Positions 34,883 through 44,600 of a DNA stretch of 64,000 nucleotides are shown piece after piece; the first letter of the stretch is position 1, and every line of letters begins with the position of its first letter. The translations under genes were made by a program, and so were the position numbers. The notes beneath the pieces were generated by a model. That model was not told the DNA's origin. It saw only the letters and a list, made by a program, of their open reading frames with translations, and did no database searches. Origin of the DNA: Euryarchaeota archaeon UBA462 (GTDB lineage Archaea > Thermoplasmatota > Poseidoniia > Poseidoniales > Thalassarchaeaceae); the NCBI GenBank assembly GCA_002506755.1, contig DAYD01000008.1, positions 1-64,000 of the forward strand, read 5' to 3'.

Positions 34883-35317
34883 TCATCCCCTATGATAAGG
34901 AGACCCTCTGATTATTTCTGAAGCTCTGTAAAGTTGTTCCATCAGCAATGCTGCTGAAAATTCATGTGTTAAGGTTAGAGACGACAGTGCGATAAGAGAA
35001 TCTGCTGATTCCTTGGCTTGCTCTGAAAATCCATTATGTGGCCCTATCGCCATGTGAGTAGTCTCTCTTCCGAGCTGTGTAGATTCTAGCCACCTTGCCA
35101 ATTGCATACTAGTCATTGTCTTACCTTCTTCATCCAACAACACTAATTTACCGGAAAGTTTTGATATTTCTTTTTCGTAATCTCTCGGATCTTTTGTGGA
35201 ATCGTGAGCCTTTACGCTAATACCGACGGGACTGAGTCGTTCTTCATAATCCCTCAGAATTGTTGCGAAGGCCCGATCTTTTGGCATTGAATCTAGATGG
35301 ACGAGCACTCTTCCCAT
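34883..35317 (-). CDS. rlmH: 23S rRNA pseudouridine-1915 N3-methyltransferase, RlmH family
   Basis: SPOUT-class methyltransferase that in bacteria methylates pseudouridine 1915 in helix 69 of 23S rRNA. The 144-residue protein has the family pattern: Y-E-E-R-L-S-P near residue 25, L-V-L-L-D-E-E-G-K-x-M-T-S at 60-75, the S-adenosylmethionine loop as A-I-G-P-H-N-G-F, L-S-S-L-T-L-T-H-E-F and the C-terminal Q-L-Y-R-A-S-E-I-I-R-G-S-P-Y-H. Family membership is clear; that the target base is the same in this archaeon is inference. Confidence 0.9.
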   Translation of the reverse strand: MGRVLVHLDSMPKDRAFATILRDYEERLSPVGISVKAHDSTKDPRDYEKEISKLSGKLVLLDEEGKTMTSMQLARWLESTQLGRETTHMAIGPHNGFSEQAKESADSLIALSSLTLTHEFSAALLMEQLYRASEIIRGSPYHRG

Positions 35318-35394
35318 ACTAGCTCGTGGAGTCTATCGCACTTAGGGATTAACAAAGCATCAATACGGGTCTGCTACGACGCGCTTACAATACT

Positions 35395-35715
35395 ATGAGA
35401 TGGTGGCCGTTCAGAAAGAAGAGGGAATTCGTAAGCGATAAGCTCCACATTAAGGGGTCAAAGTTGTGGATTCAAGAGCTGCGAGAGATTTGCGAGAGGA
35501 GTTACAATCGTAGGCCTGAGGGACAAAGAGGCGTCGAGACAATGAGGTCTCAATGGAGGTTATCTCACTCAAATGGAGATATGGGGGATGCGCAATTACA
35601 GGGGCTCGAGAGAAGAGGCAAAATACTGCTGGAAGCAGATGACGAAGGTTGGAGCAACATCCTTGATGACGATAGCTTTTGGCTTGCTGGATGGGGTAGT
35701 AAAGTGGAGGATTAA
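35395..35715 (+). CDS. Unknown 106-aa protein
   Basis: Not recognised. Basic N-terminal half (MRWWPFRKKREFVSDK) and acidic C-terminal half ending in W-L-A-G-W-G-S-K-V-E-D. No membrane segment. The next gene starts one base after its stop, so the two form a tight pair. A longer frame in another phase (from 35573) overlaps the end, but only its part from 35717 looks like a protein. Confidence 0.6.
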   Translation: MRWWPFRKKREFVSDKLHIKGSKLWIQELREICERSYNRRPEGQRGVETMRSQWRLSHSNGDMGDAQLQGLERRGKILLEADDEGWSNILDDDSFWLAGWGSKVED

Positions 35716-35716
35716 G

Positions 35717-36418
35717 ATGTTGTTTTGGATTGTTTTATTCTTTTTGTTGGGTTTGTACTCCCTGTATCTTAGTCGACTACAGCCATTTCCCGAGCAATCT
35801 AGTAGGTTTGCATGGGTTCTGCTAGCCACGGCGTTATTTCTATGGATCACGAGCACTAGCCCTAGAGAGGCGAGTGTGGATTTACCATCTGTGGTTTCTG
35901 TTGTACTAGGCGGGGTTTTCGTTATCTTAGGAATAAGAAACATGAGTATAACGAAGATGGATGTGATAGTGGCACCGCTAGCAGGTATTTTGTTCTGCGT
36001 CGGAGGGATCTCGTTGCTAGCGTCGAGATGGGAGTTTGCCAGCCAACCAGAGCAAATTGGATCGTTTATGCTCGCATGCCTAATGGTGCTTGTGGAGTTG
36101 TACCTGGCATTCAGAGGCTTGGTGTTGGGGATACCTGGAATTGCCTGGTCTAAATCAGGATTGAGGCAAATTCATAGAGGTTTAATTTTGGGTCCGAACG
36201 GAGCAATTTCCCACTTCGAGCGGTCTTGGGATATGGAGGAGCAATGGATAAATTCGATGAGCTACTCTGCACTGGTACTTATTCATCGTCACTTAGGAAA
36301 TTCCAAAGAAGAGAAGCAGAATCTCGATGAGCTGGAAAAGTTAGGGGGTTGGGAATCAGTGGATTCGTCTTGGATTGAAGCAATAGAGAGTGGGTTGGAT
36401 TCTGCAAAGAGCGCTTGA
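35717..36418 (+). CDS. Unknown multi-pass membrane protein
   Basis: 233 residues from the ATG at 35717. Five hydrophobic segments occupy about residues 1-17, 30-45, 57-74, 82-102 and 112-138, followed by a soluble tail of about 95 residues with an H-R-H-L-G-N-S-K-E-E-K-Q-N helix that resembles a short TPR-like element. Not recognised. Co-transcribed with the 106-residue gene; the frame is open upstream, but ATG 35717 gives a clean membrane-protein N-terminus. Confidence 0.72.
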   Translation: MLFWIVLFFLLGLYSLYLSRLQPFPEQSSRFAWVLLATALFLWITSTSPREASVDLPSVVSVVLGGVFVILGIRNMSITKMDVIVAPLAGILFCVGGISLLASRWEFASQPEQIGSFMLACLMVLVELYLAFRGLVLGIPGIAWSKSGLRQIHRGLILGPNGAISHFERSWDMEEQWINSMSYSALVLIHRHLGNSKEEKQNLDELEKLGGWESVDSSWIEAIESGLDSAKSA

Positions 36419-36452
36419 GTACGATTGAAAGCGAGAACCCCCTCGGAAGTTT

Positions 36453-37064
36453 ATGGTCAGAATAAATAGGGTCCACACAGGCACTGGTGATGGTGGTAAG
36501 ACCTCATTACTTGACGGATCCGTGGTAGGAAAAGAGAGCAAGAGAGTGGGATTGTTCGGCACCGTTGACGAGTTGAATTCACAAATTGGAGTTGTTAGAA
36601 TGGAACTTGGTAGGATGCCAGGCGTCACAAGATTCCACAGACCAAATGACGCCGAAGAAGCCCTGTCAAGAGTTCAGCAGGAGCTCTTTGACCTAGGAGG
36701 AGAGTGTGCCTGTACACCCGGTAAGCTACCCGAACAAATGATATTAATCGGTATAGAAGAATGTGATCGGCTGGTCTCGGAGATGGACAGTTGGTTGGAT
36801 GAGCTAGATCCGTTGGAATCTTTCATTTTACCCACAGGAATTGCCCCAGTGGCTTTCCTTCATGTAGCTAGAACTGTGGCAAGGAGGGCGGAGAGAGAGG
36901 CCTGTTTTGTTAGAGAGGAGGAAGGCGATAATTCTGTGAGAGATGAGGTGATATTCTACCTTAATAGAATATCAGATTGGCTATTTGTGCTTGCGAGATG
37001 GATTACGAAAAATACAGGGGAAGAAGAGGTCTTATGGACACCATTAGGGAAGCGGAATGGGTGA
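36453..37064 (+). CDS. pduO: ATP:cob(I)alamin adenosyltransferase, PduO type
   Basis: Transfers adenosyl from ATP to cob(I)alamin, making adenosylcobalamin. Diagnostic sites: N-terminal T-G-T-G-D-G-G-K-T-S-L (ATP site), F-G-T-V-D-E-L-N-S, F-D-L-G-G-E, F-I-L-P-T-G and R-T-V-A-R-R-A-E-R, then Y-L-N-R-I-S-D-W-L-F-V-L-A-R. All lie in the expected order over 203 residues. The product is the cofactor of the class II ribonucleotide reductase at 41629. Confidence 0.95.
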   Translation: MVRINRVHTGTGDGGKTSLLDGSVVGKESKRVGLFGTVDELNSQIGVVRMELGRMPGVTRFHRPNDAEEALSRVQQELFDLGGECACTPGKLPEQMILIGIEECDRLVSEMDSWLDELDPLESFILPTGIAPVAFLHVARTVARRAEREACFVREEEGDNSVRDEVIFYLNRISDWLFVLARWITKNTGEEEVLWTPLGKRNG

Positions 37065-37099
37065 TTAGCGTTTCATTTGAAAGGAATTAGGGTTTCGAA

Positions 37100-37534
37100 C
37101 TAAACCATTTTCCCAATCTTTTGCATGAATCTTTTTGCTGAAAGTAGAAGTTCTTTTTCTTGCTCGAAAGTAATCTGTTTCTCTGCCTCATCGAGTTGAA
37201 GCCAAAGATAGTTAGTATGCTCGTGAGACAATGATACATCCATTTCCTTGGTCTCGGCTAGATACCAGAAAACCTGCTTAGGAGTTTCCTTCCCTTTTCT
37301 GAAAAATGTATATTCTGTCATCTGACTCCAACCATCCAAAATGGATACCTGTGATATGCCTGTTTCTTCAGTTAGTTCTCTCAGGGCGGTAGAGTGGTGG
37401 TCCGAGTCCCCTTCCTCGACATGCCCCTTCGGAAAGCTCCAGTGGCCCTGCGGATATTGGAGGAGTAATATGCTATCAAAGTTGACAAGAATGAATCCGC
37501 ATGAGGTCTCCGTTGTACCGGGTTTGCGTTGCAT
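37100..37534 (-). CDS. Nudix hydrolase, Ap4A-pyrophosphatase-like
   Basis: Predicted to hydrolyse a nucleoside diphosphate linked to another group, most like bis(5'-nucleosyl)-tetraphosphatases. It begins T-S-C-G-F-I-L-V-N, then Q-Y-P-Q-G-H-W-S-F-P-K-G-H-V-E-E-G and the catalytic core R-E-L-T-E-E-T-G. The Nudix box is slightly unusual: the Glu after G-x5 is Asp, and one extra residue separates it from R-E. The catalytic R-E-x-x-E-E is intact. The open frame continues to 37813, but that stretch is the reverse of the DHH gene. ATG 37534 gives 144 residues, the normal size. Confidence 0.87.
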   Translation of the reverse strand: MQRKPGTTETSCGFILVNFDSILLLQYPQGHWSFPKGHVEEGDSDHHSTALRELTEETGISQVSILDGWSQMTEYTFFRKGKETPKQVFWYLAETKEMDVSLSHEHTNYLWLQLDEAEKQITFEQEKELLLSAKRFMQKIGKMV

Positions 37535-37598
37535 ATCTATACTATGGGGCGCCCAAGGATGAAAACCTTCCGTGCAATGATGCGAAACCACAAATGAT

Positions 37599-38606
37599 GT
37601 GGGTCCAGTCGAAGATTCGATGGAGAAGCATCCGCTGGACTTGGAAATACGGAGGATTGTCACGGATAGCGACCTAGACGGGGTGGTAACAGCTGCAATT
37701 CTGCTTAGATGGTGGAAGAAGGCCAAAGTGGAGTTCGGCCATCCGGGCGAGTTGCGGGCCGGTTTGCTGGACGATAAGATTGACCAATGGACTGCGGTAT
37801 GTGATCTTCCCACTCACCCGGATTGTGCCTTGTGTATAGATCACCATCAATCGAACAAACCTCAGGAGGCTACCGCGGAGGGCCCTGTGGTAATTTGGGA
37901 AGAGTCTCCTTCCGCAGCAAGAATTGCATTCGACCTAGTTTCAGAAAAAGTGGACCTGACAGATCTTGAAAATCTGTTAATCTGGGTAGACAAGCTCGAT
38001 AGTGGGCAAATAAACAGAGAAGAGTATCTTTCGGAGTCTCCTGTGCTTTGGCTAAGTTGGGTCATCGATAGCGGTAAGCAAACAGCAATGCAAGTTATGA
38101 GGTCGCTCAGTGATGGGCTTGGAGTCGACAAGATTCTAGCTGGTTCGGTTATCTCCGACGTAGTGAAGCAGAAAAGAGCAGAGCGTGAAGCTCTAAGAAA
38201 TGCGATCGAAGAACGGATTATAGTTCACAATAGGTTGGCAGTAGTAAGGCTTGACGGCCTGGGGATGCGGTCCAACGGATACCAAGTTACTGCTATGGCG
38301 GGTGATTCATGCGATGCCTGCATTGTAGTACATGGGGATCTCGGGGGGTCCTTCGAAGACGAAAATAGATATCCGGTATCTGCGTCATTTTACACTAATT
38401 CATTTCTTCATATTAATGGTGGAATATTTGATCTAACTGCTTTCGCAACGCTTTTCGATCCTGATGGAGGAGGTCACGCAAATGCTTGTGGCTGTAGAAT
38501 CAAACCTATCGGAGGAGGAGTTGTTGAAGAGAGGGAGGTACTTGAGAGTGATATCGAGAGAAACATCTCAGCATGGTTGGAAATGTGGTGCTCTAGCCTG
38601 TCATAG
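37599..38606 (+). CDS. DHH-family phosphoesterase
   Basis: Predicted Mn2+-dependent phosphoesterase or exonuclease of the DHH/DHHA1 group (relatives: RecJ, NrnA, archaeal GAN). Motifs: I-V-T-D-S-D-L-D-G-V-V (motif I), A-V-C-D-L-P (II), I-D-H-H (III, the defining motif) and the C-terminal DHHA1 signature G-G-G-H-A-N-A-C-G. At 335 residues it is NrnA-sized and lacks the extra domains of bacterial RecJ. The substrate (nanoRNA, cyclic dinucleotide or DNA) cannot be told. GTG 37599 or ATG 37620 can start it. Confidence 0.88.
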   Translation: MGPVEDSMEKHPLDLEIRRIVTDSDLDGVVTAAILLRWWKKAKVEFGHPGELRAGLLDDKIDQWTAVCDLPTHPDCALCIDHHQSNKPQEATAEGPVVIWEESPSAARIAFDLVSEKVDLTDLENLLIWVDKLDSGQINREEYLSESPVLWLSWVIDSGKQTAMQVMRSLSDGLGVDKILAGSVISDVVKQKRAEREALRNAIEERIIVHNRLAVVRLDGLGMRSNGYQVTAMAGDSCDACIVVHGDLGGSFEDENRYPVSASFYTNSFLHINGGIFDLTAFATLFDPDGGGHANACGCRIKPIGGGVVEEREVLESDIERNISAWLEMWCSSLS

Positions 38607-39065
38607 AATATTTAGAAGGTAAAGAAAACCAAGGAAGGCATGTATTGCCACCAGTATTCCCAGTAGGTCGCTAACCTTACCATGCGCTTCCCTTGTCGAT
38701 GTAAAATCCTGTTTAGTTCCCTTTAGGTGCTTTGTTTTTCTTCCTAGCTTCCATAGATAGTACATAAGCAACAACCCAATTAGACCGGTAATTCCATGGA
38801 AACTAGGGGTTAGATAGCTTGTTGGCTCACCATTATCTATAACTCCCCGTGCTATATTTGACACGAATGCTATTACGACTACGGATAGACTAGCGATGAG
38901 AATTCTGTCTCCCATTTTCTCGTGGTTATCTAGGGCCTGCCTTCTTTCATCGCCTTTCAGATCTGATGAGAGTTCCCTCCACTTCCTTTGACTGAAAAAT
39001 ATCCAAATTAATACCAACGCGGCAGTTGGGTGGAGTGTGATAATTACAACTCTGACAATATCCAC
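38601..39065 (-). CDS. Four-helix membrane protein with conserved-looking histidines
   Basis: 154 residues with four hydrophobic segments (about 5-23, 55-72, 88-108, 134-153). Histidines fall near the membrane ends of segments: L-H-P near 11, N-H-E-K at 47, F-H-G-I-T-G near 88, E-A-H-G-K near 126 and I-H-A-F near 140. This recalls b-type haem proteins such as cytochrome b561 or DUF4079 members, but I cannot confirm the family. Its 3' end overlaps the DHH gene by 6 bases. It follows the methyltransferase gene with 34 bases between. Confidence 0.68.
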   Translation of the reverse strand: MDIVRVVIITLHPTAALVLIWIFFSQRKWRELSSDLKGDERRQALDNHEKMGDRILIASLSVVVIAFVSNIARGVIDNGEPTSYLTPSFHGITGLIGLLLMYYLWKLGRKTKHLKGTKQDFTSTREAHGKVSDLLGILVAIHAFLGFLYLLNIL

Positions 39066-39099
39066 GTTTTTCGGAGCAGAGACCTTGACTTAGATTTGG

Positions 39100-39765
39100 C
39101 TAATCAGTCGCTTGCTGCTTTTTCCTCTTCCAGACGGCTCTGTACCTTGTTGATTCTTTGCCTTCTATCTGGGAAATTAATAATTCGACCTTATCTAACC
39201 CCTTCCCTATCCGCTTAATAAAGTCGAGAGAAAGTGGCCATGGGGGGCCTGAGTCTTCATCGCGTGCTTCCTTCAATTTACCTATGCAAACTAGGTGTCC
39301 CCCCTCGGAGACTAGTGGGGCAAGTCTTTCTGAGGCTATTTTTCCTATTTTTCTCGGAATAGCCTGGATAATATGCACCTCCAAGACCAAATCATAGGAG
39401 GCAGTCCAAGAACTTGGTAATTCTAGTAGGTCTTCCACTAGCCACTCTACAGAAACGTCTCCATGCAGGTTTTTTGCCCAATCAATAGCAGAGTTAGAAA
39501 TATCGAAAGCAGTTACTTCCCAGCCCATCTTGCTCAGGAATGCTGCATCCTCACCAAGACCGCACCCCACCACAAGGGCCTTGCCACGGTATTCGGTAGA
39601 TTTCACCCATTCAACCAAATATGGATGGGGCTCTCTCCAATCCCACGGAATTAGGTCCCTTTCCTCATCTGAGTGTTTGTAGAGGTCCTCAAACCAAGAT
39701 AGTGGGTCATCCGATTCAAGGGAACGATTGAAAATTTCCAGCATCTTCTCCCGGGCATCGTCCAT
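39100..39765 (-). CDS. Class I SAM-dependent methyltransferase
   Basis: Rossmann-fold methyltransferase, closest in feel to the thiopurine/TehB group. The SAM motif I is A-L-V-V-G-C-G-L-G-E-D-A, followed by V-T-A-F-D-I-S at the acidic end of strand 2 and V-E-D-L-L-E-L-P. It has an N-terminal segment D-D-P-L-S-W-F-E-D-L-Y like small-molecule methyltransferases (W-E-x-x-Y). Substrate unknown. It starts 9 bases after the isocitrate dehydrogenase stop on the same strand, so it is likely in the same operon. Confidence 0.87.
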   Translation of the reverse strand: MDDAREKMLEIFNRSLESDDPLSWFEDLYKHSDEERDLIPWDWREPHPYLVEWVKSTEYRGKALVVGCGLGEDAAFLSKMGWEVTAFDISNSAIDWAKNLHGDVSVEWLVEDLLELPSSWTASYDLVLEVHIIQAIPRKIGKIASERLAPLVSEGGHLVCIGKLKEARDEDSGPPWPLSLDFIKRIGKGLDKVELLISQIEGKESTRYRAVWKRKKQQATD

Positions 39766-39774
39766 GTTTTCAAC

Positions 39775-41004
39775 CTACATATTGGCGACTATTGCTTTAC
39801 CGAATTCTGAACAAGATAGCAGTTTAGCATCCTTCATTAGACGCTCAAAGTCATATGTCACTGTACCGGCAGAGATTGCACCTTCCATGCCCTTGATGAT
39901 CAAGTCCGCCGCTTCACCCCAACCTATGTGTCGCAGCATCATCTCAGCAGAGAGGATTAGGCTCCCGGGGTTTACTTTGTCCTGACCCGCGTATTTCGGA
40001 GCTGTGCCATGGGTAGCTTCGAAAATTGCTATGCCGGTATCGTAGTTGACATTAGCCCCGGGTGCAATTCCAATTCCTCCTACTTGAGCGGCAAGAGCAT
40101 CTGATATGTAGTCGCCATTAAGGTTCATTGTTGTCAGAACGTCATACTCATTTGGTCTTGTCAACAGTTGTTGGAGCATTGCGTCAGCAATTACGTCCTT
40201 TACAGTAATTTTTGTTCCAGTATTTGGATTGGTAAGACAACACCATGGACCCCCATCTATCTCCGTAGCTCCGAATTCTTCTTTGGCCAACTGGTAACCC
40301 CAGTCCCTAAAACCCCCCTCGGTGAATTTCATTATGTTTCCCTTGTGGACTAAAGTAACGCTTTTCCTATCATTATCTATCGCGTATTTGATTGCAGCTC
40401 GGACAATTCTCGCAGTTCCTTCCTTGCTGATTGGCTTTATTCCGATACCAGATGTCGATGGGAATCTAATTTTGTCGACTCCCATTTCGTCCTGAAGGAA
40501 ATCAATTAGCTTGCTGGCTCCGTCACTTCCGCTCTCCCATTCTATTCCTGCGTAGACATCCTCACTATTTTCCCTGAAAATAACCATATCGACAGCACCA
40601 GGATCTCTCACCGGGCTGGGAGTACCCTCAAACCATCTAACGGGCCTTACACATGCAAACAGATCCAATTGCTGCCTCAGAGCTACATTTAGGCTCCTAA
40701 TCCCCCCTCCAACGGGAGTTGTAAGTGGACCCTTGATTGATATGAGTCCTTGACGCATGGAGTTCTTTGTTTCTTCAGGAAGCCATTCACCGACTGCATC
40801 GAATGCTTTTTGACCGGCAAGGACCTCTTGCCAGTTTATTTTCCTATTACCATCGTAGGCCTTGTTTACGGCGGAATTTACCACAGAAATCATCACTGGA
40901 GTGATATCGGTCCCAATTCCATCCCCCTCTATGTAGTGTATCTTAGGGTTGCTTGGAACCTCCAATCGGCCATCAGAAATTGAAATCGTTTCTGTCTTAG
41001 TCAT
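39775..41004 (-). CDS. icd: NADP+-dependent isocitrate dehydrogenase
   Basis: Oxidatively decarboxylates isocitrate to 2-oxoglutarate with NADP+. The 409-residue protein carries I-E-G-D-G-I-G near the N-terminus and the substrate loop R-S-L-N-V-A-L-R-Q, containing the serine that AceK phosphorylates in E. coli. It also has R-P-V-R-W-F-E-G-T-P-S-P and the cofactor segment H-G-T-A-P-K-Y-A-G-Q-D-K-V-N-P-G. The Lys-Tyr pair there marks NADP+ specificity. Strikingly close to the E. coli enzyme. The frame reaches 41052, but ATG 41004 (MTKTETI) gives the normal N-terminus. Confidence 0.97.
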   Translation of the reverse strand: MTKTETISISDGRLEVPSNPKIHYIEGDGIGTDITPVMISVVNSAVNKAYDGNRKINWQEVLAGQKAFDAVGEWLPEETKNSMRQGLISIKGPLTTPVGGGIRSLNVALRQQLDLFACVRPVRWFEGTPSPVRDPGAVDMVIFRENSEDVYAGIEWESGSDGASKLIDFLQDEMGVDKIRFPSTSGIGIKPISKEGTARIVRAAIKYAIDNDRKSVTLVHKGNIMKFTEGGFRDWGYQLAKEEFGATEIDGGPWCCLTNPNTGTKITVKDVIADAMLQQLLTRPNEYDVLTTMNLNGDYISDALAAQVGGIGIAPGANVNYDTGIAIFEATHGTAPKYAGQDKVNPGSLILSAEMMLRHIGWGEAADLIIKGMEGAISAGTVTYDFERLMKDAKLLSCSEFGKAIVANM

Positions 41005-41034
41005 TTTATCGTGCCTGCGAGTGATGAGATATAG

Positions 41035-41469
41035 ATGAAGCCAACCCTTCAAGGGGGTGGGTTTGTTCGAAGCTATGTGAACGGAGAGGTTCTTTGGACT
41101 AATGATGGAGGATATGTGGGGACAACTGGCGCGGGAAAAAGATTCGACATATACGGAGAATCAAGTCCTAGCCCGATGGAGATGGTTCTACATGGGCACG
41201 CAGCTTGCTCTCTGATTGATGTTATTGATGGACTGAAGCACCGAATAGAAAAACTACAATCTGCAAGAGTTGAGATCAATGCTTCAAGAGCAGAAGAGAG
41301 CCCCAAGGTTTTCACATCTATCCAGATGAATTACATAATTTCTGGAGATATTCCTGAAGCTCTGGTTCGTAGGCTAATTGAAAGCAGTCATGAAAAGTAT
41401 TGCAGCGTTGGCATAATGATTACTCGGTCAGGAGCTAGTCTTGACTGGACCCTTCGAATGGAGGGATAA
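41035..41469 (+). CDS. OsmC/Ohr family protein
   Basis: Small thiol-dependent peroxidase-like protein. The two family cysteines are present: Cys58 in G-H-A-A-C-S and Cys123 in K-Y-C-S-V, with S-P-M-E-M before the first. In OsmC/Ohr proteins these reduce organic hydroperoxides; some YhfA-type members have other roles. 144 residues, the usual length. Divergent from icd with 30 bases between. Confidence 0.87.
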   Translation: MKPTLQGGGFVRSYVNGEVLWTNDGGYVGTTGAGKRFDIYGESSPSPMEMVLHGHAACSLIDVIDGLKHRIEKLQSARVEINASRAEESPKVFTSIQMNYIISGDIPEALVRRLIESSHEKYCSVGIMITRSGASLDWTLRMEG

Positions 41470-41628
41470 TGAAGGTTAGATTTCCATTGGAAATTTTCAG
41501 ATTTTTGTCAAAATGCTGGCAAAGGTAGCCGATTCAATACTAATCATTAAAGGGCGCCCATTCGGAAACGCAACTCCCTTGCACAGGCGGGACCAATCCT
41601 GACTGTAAATAATGGGAGTGAGATAAAA

Positions 41629-44600
41629 ATGCAGACAAAAATTTCGTCATCTGATAAGAAGCTAGACTCTGAAAGCGGCCTAGTGGTGGAGAGGCGATTT
41701 ACCTCGGCAGGCCAAGACCCCTTCGACTCTTTCGAATGGATTACAATGGACGTCGAGATTCGGAACCCTGATGGCTCAATGGCCGATTCAATTGAAGGAG
41801 TTTCTCTCCCTTCTGGTTTCTCTGGAGTACCCGGAAAGGTCTGCGCCCAGAAATATCTACGCAAGGCGGGTGTTCCGAAGTATCTTCGGAACGTTCCCGA
41901 AGAGGGGGTGCCTGTCTGGCTACAGCGAAGTGAGCCAGATCACGAGCGGCTTCAGAAAGTTGATGTCGCCGATAGAATGGGTGGTGAGATTGACGGGAGG
42001 CAATTATTCCGTCGACTTGCAGGGACCTGGACCTACTGGGGCTGGAAGTACGGCTACTTCGCAAGCGAGGCAGATGCCCGCGCCTACTTCGATGAGATGT
42101 GTTACCTGATCGCTAGTCAGCGTTCCGCACCAAACAGCCCCCAGTGGTTCAACACAGGCTTACATTGGGCGTACGGAATCGAGGGGCCTGCCCAGGGCCA
42201 TAGTTTCGTTGACCCTGATACAGGTGTGTTGGGGAAGTCAACCAATGCATACGAGCACCCCCAGCCACATGCCTGCTTTATTCAATCTGTATCGGACTCC
42301 CTGGTGGGAGGGACAGATTCGATTATGGGTCTCTGGAACAGGGAGGCGCTGTTATTCAAATACGGTTCTGGGACAGGCTCAAATTTCTCGAACATCAGAG
42401 GTAGAGGGGAGCCTCTCTCTGGCGGAGGTACCTCGAGCGGACTGCTGTCGTTCTTGAAAATAGGAGATAGAGCCGCTGGGGCAATAAAGTCTGGAGGAAC
42501 AACTCGAAGGGCTGCGAAGATGGTGACACTCGACATGGATCATCCTGATATTGAAGAGTACATTGATTGGAAGCCTTCGGAAGAGGAAAAGGTCTCCGCA
42601 CTAGTTATCGGGAGTACAATCCTGCAGAAACACGCTGACTCCATTATGGAGTCGATTTGGTCATTTGGAGATGATGAGGGGAGGTTCAGTCAGAAAACGA
42701 ATCCAGGCCTAAAAAATGCCATGGTCAAGGCGATAAATGACAGTGTGCCGCAAGCTCATATCAAAAGAATAGTTGACCTTGCAGAACAAGGCTGGAAGGG
42801 CTTGGAATTCGAAGTGTTGGACACCGATTGGCAGGGAGAGGCTTACATGACTGTCTCGGGCCAAAATAGCAACAATTCTGTCAGAGTCCCGAATTCCTTT
42901 ATGGATGCAGTAGAATCAGGAGAAGGGTGGGGCCTATACTTCAGAACAGAAAGAGAACTGGCGGCTAACGAAGGAAGGGACCCAGTCCCGTGCAAAACCG
43001 TCGATTCTAGGGCACTTTGGGACAAGGTCGCATATACTGCATGGGCTTGTGCAGATCCTGGAGTGCAATTTGATACCACGATAAACGAGTGGCATACATG
43101 CCCTCAAGCTGGTAGGATCAATGGGTCTAATCCATGCTCTGAGTATATGTTCCTAGATGACACAGCCTGCAACCTAGCCAGCATCAACCTACTTCACTAC
43201 TATGATCTGGACACTCACACCTTCCAAATCGATGATTTCAGACACAGCGTGCGAATCTGGACAACGACCTTGGAAATTAGTGTTCTGATGGCTCAATTCC
43301 CGTCTGAATCTATTGCTAAGGGCTCCTACGATTACAGAACTTTGGGATTGGGCTACTGCAATATTGGATCACTGCTGACACACATGGGAATCCCATATGA
43401 TGATGAAAGGGCATTTTCAGTTTGTGGAGCGATTACCTCCATAATGTGTGGGGAATCCTATGCTACAAGTGCTGAGATGGCCTCACATCTGGGCCCATTT
43501 CCCGATTACGAGCGAAACTCGGAGGATATGCTTAGAGTGATGCGAAATCACCGAAGAGCTGCCTATGACGCTCCTGAAGAGGAATACGAAGGCATCACGG
43601 TCCCCCCTATGGGAATAGATTCGAAGAAGTGTCCAAAGGATTTGCTTGAGGCGGCTAGGAGCTGCTGGGATAGAGCAGTAATCGAGGGCGAGGAGCATGG
43701 ATATCGAAACGCACAGACGACAGTTATCGCTCCCACAGGAACGATAGGATTGGTAATGGGTGCTGACACCACGGGCATCGAGCCACAGTTCTCAATGGTT
43801 CAATACAAACAACTAGCTGGAGGGGGGTCTCTGAGAATTATCAACCAAGGCCTTCCCAGCGCACTATCAAGGCTAGGATACTCCAAATCTGAGGCGAAGG
43901 AAATTGAAGAGTATGTAGTAGGCACAGGCAGATTGAGTCCTTCAATTTCTCGTGACGTGCTGAAGAAGGCGGGATTGAGTCCCGAACAATTGAGTATGAT
44001 TGAGTCTGAACTACCAAAAGTATTCCACGTAAGGAACGCCTTCTCACCTGATATCTTAGGAAAGGATTTCTGTATCGAAAATCTTGGTATGTCGGAAGAT
44101 GATTTCTTTGTTGATGATGAGGGAGAAACCAAGTGTAGCAATCCTTGGTTCGATACTCTGGGTGAAATCGGAATGAGTAATGATGAGATTGAGGCGGCCA
44201 ACACGGAGATCATAGGCCGAGGAACGATTGAGGGCGCTCCTGGTCTGAAGGAAGAGCATCTTCCGATCTTCGACTGTGCACAACCATCTGGCTCCGGTGT
44301 GAGGTCGATTGCTCCAGCAGGGCACGTGAAGATGATGGCAGCGGCGCAACCGTTCATATCTGGAGCTATTTCGAAAACTATCAACATGCCATCGGACTGC
44401 TCAATTGAGGATGTTAGAGAGGCTTACAATCTCAGTCATGCTACAATGAACAAAGCATGTGCGGTTTACAGGGATGGAAGCAAGCTTTCTCAGCCTCTGA
44501 TGAGTCAATTAGTCGACTCGATGGAGCTTGAAGAGGAGGAGCAGGAAGTTGCTGAGATGATGGTTGAAGAGGCCGTTAGCGCAATCCCTGTCCCAGAAGA

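Noticed and set aside
37535..37813. N-terminal extension of the Nudix protein
   Set aside because: The extension overlaps the start of the DHH gene on the other strand and has low-complexity Ser/His composition; the Nudix domain begins right after ATG 37534.
41470..41628. Cobalamin riboswitch before the B12-dependent reductase
   Set aside because: I could not find the conserved B12-box or the expected junction sequences in the 159-base leader.
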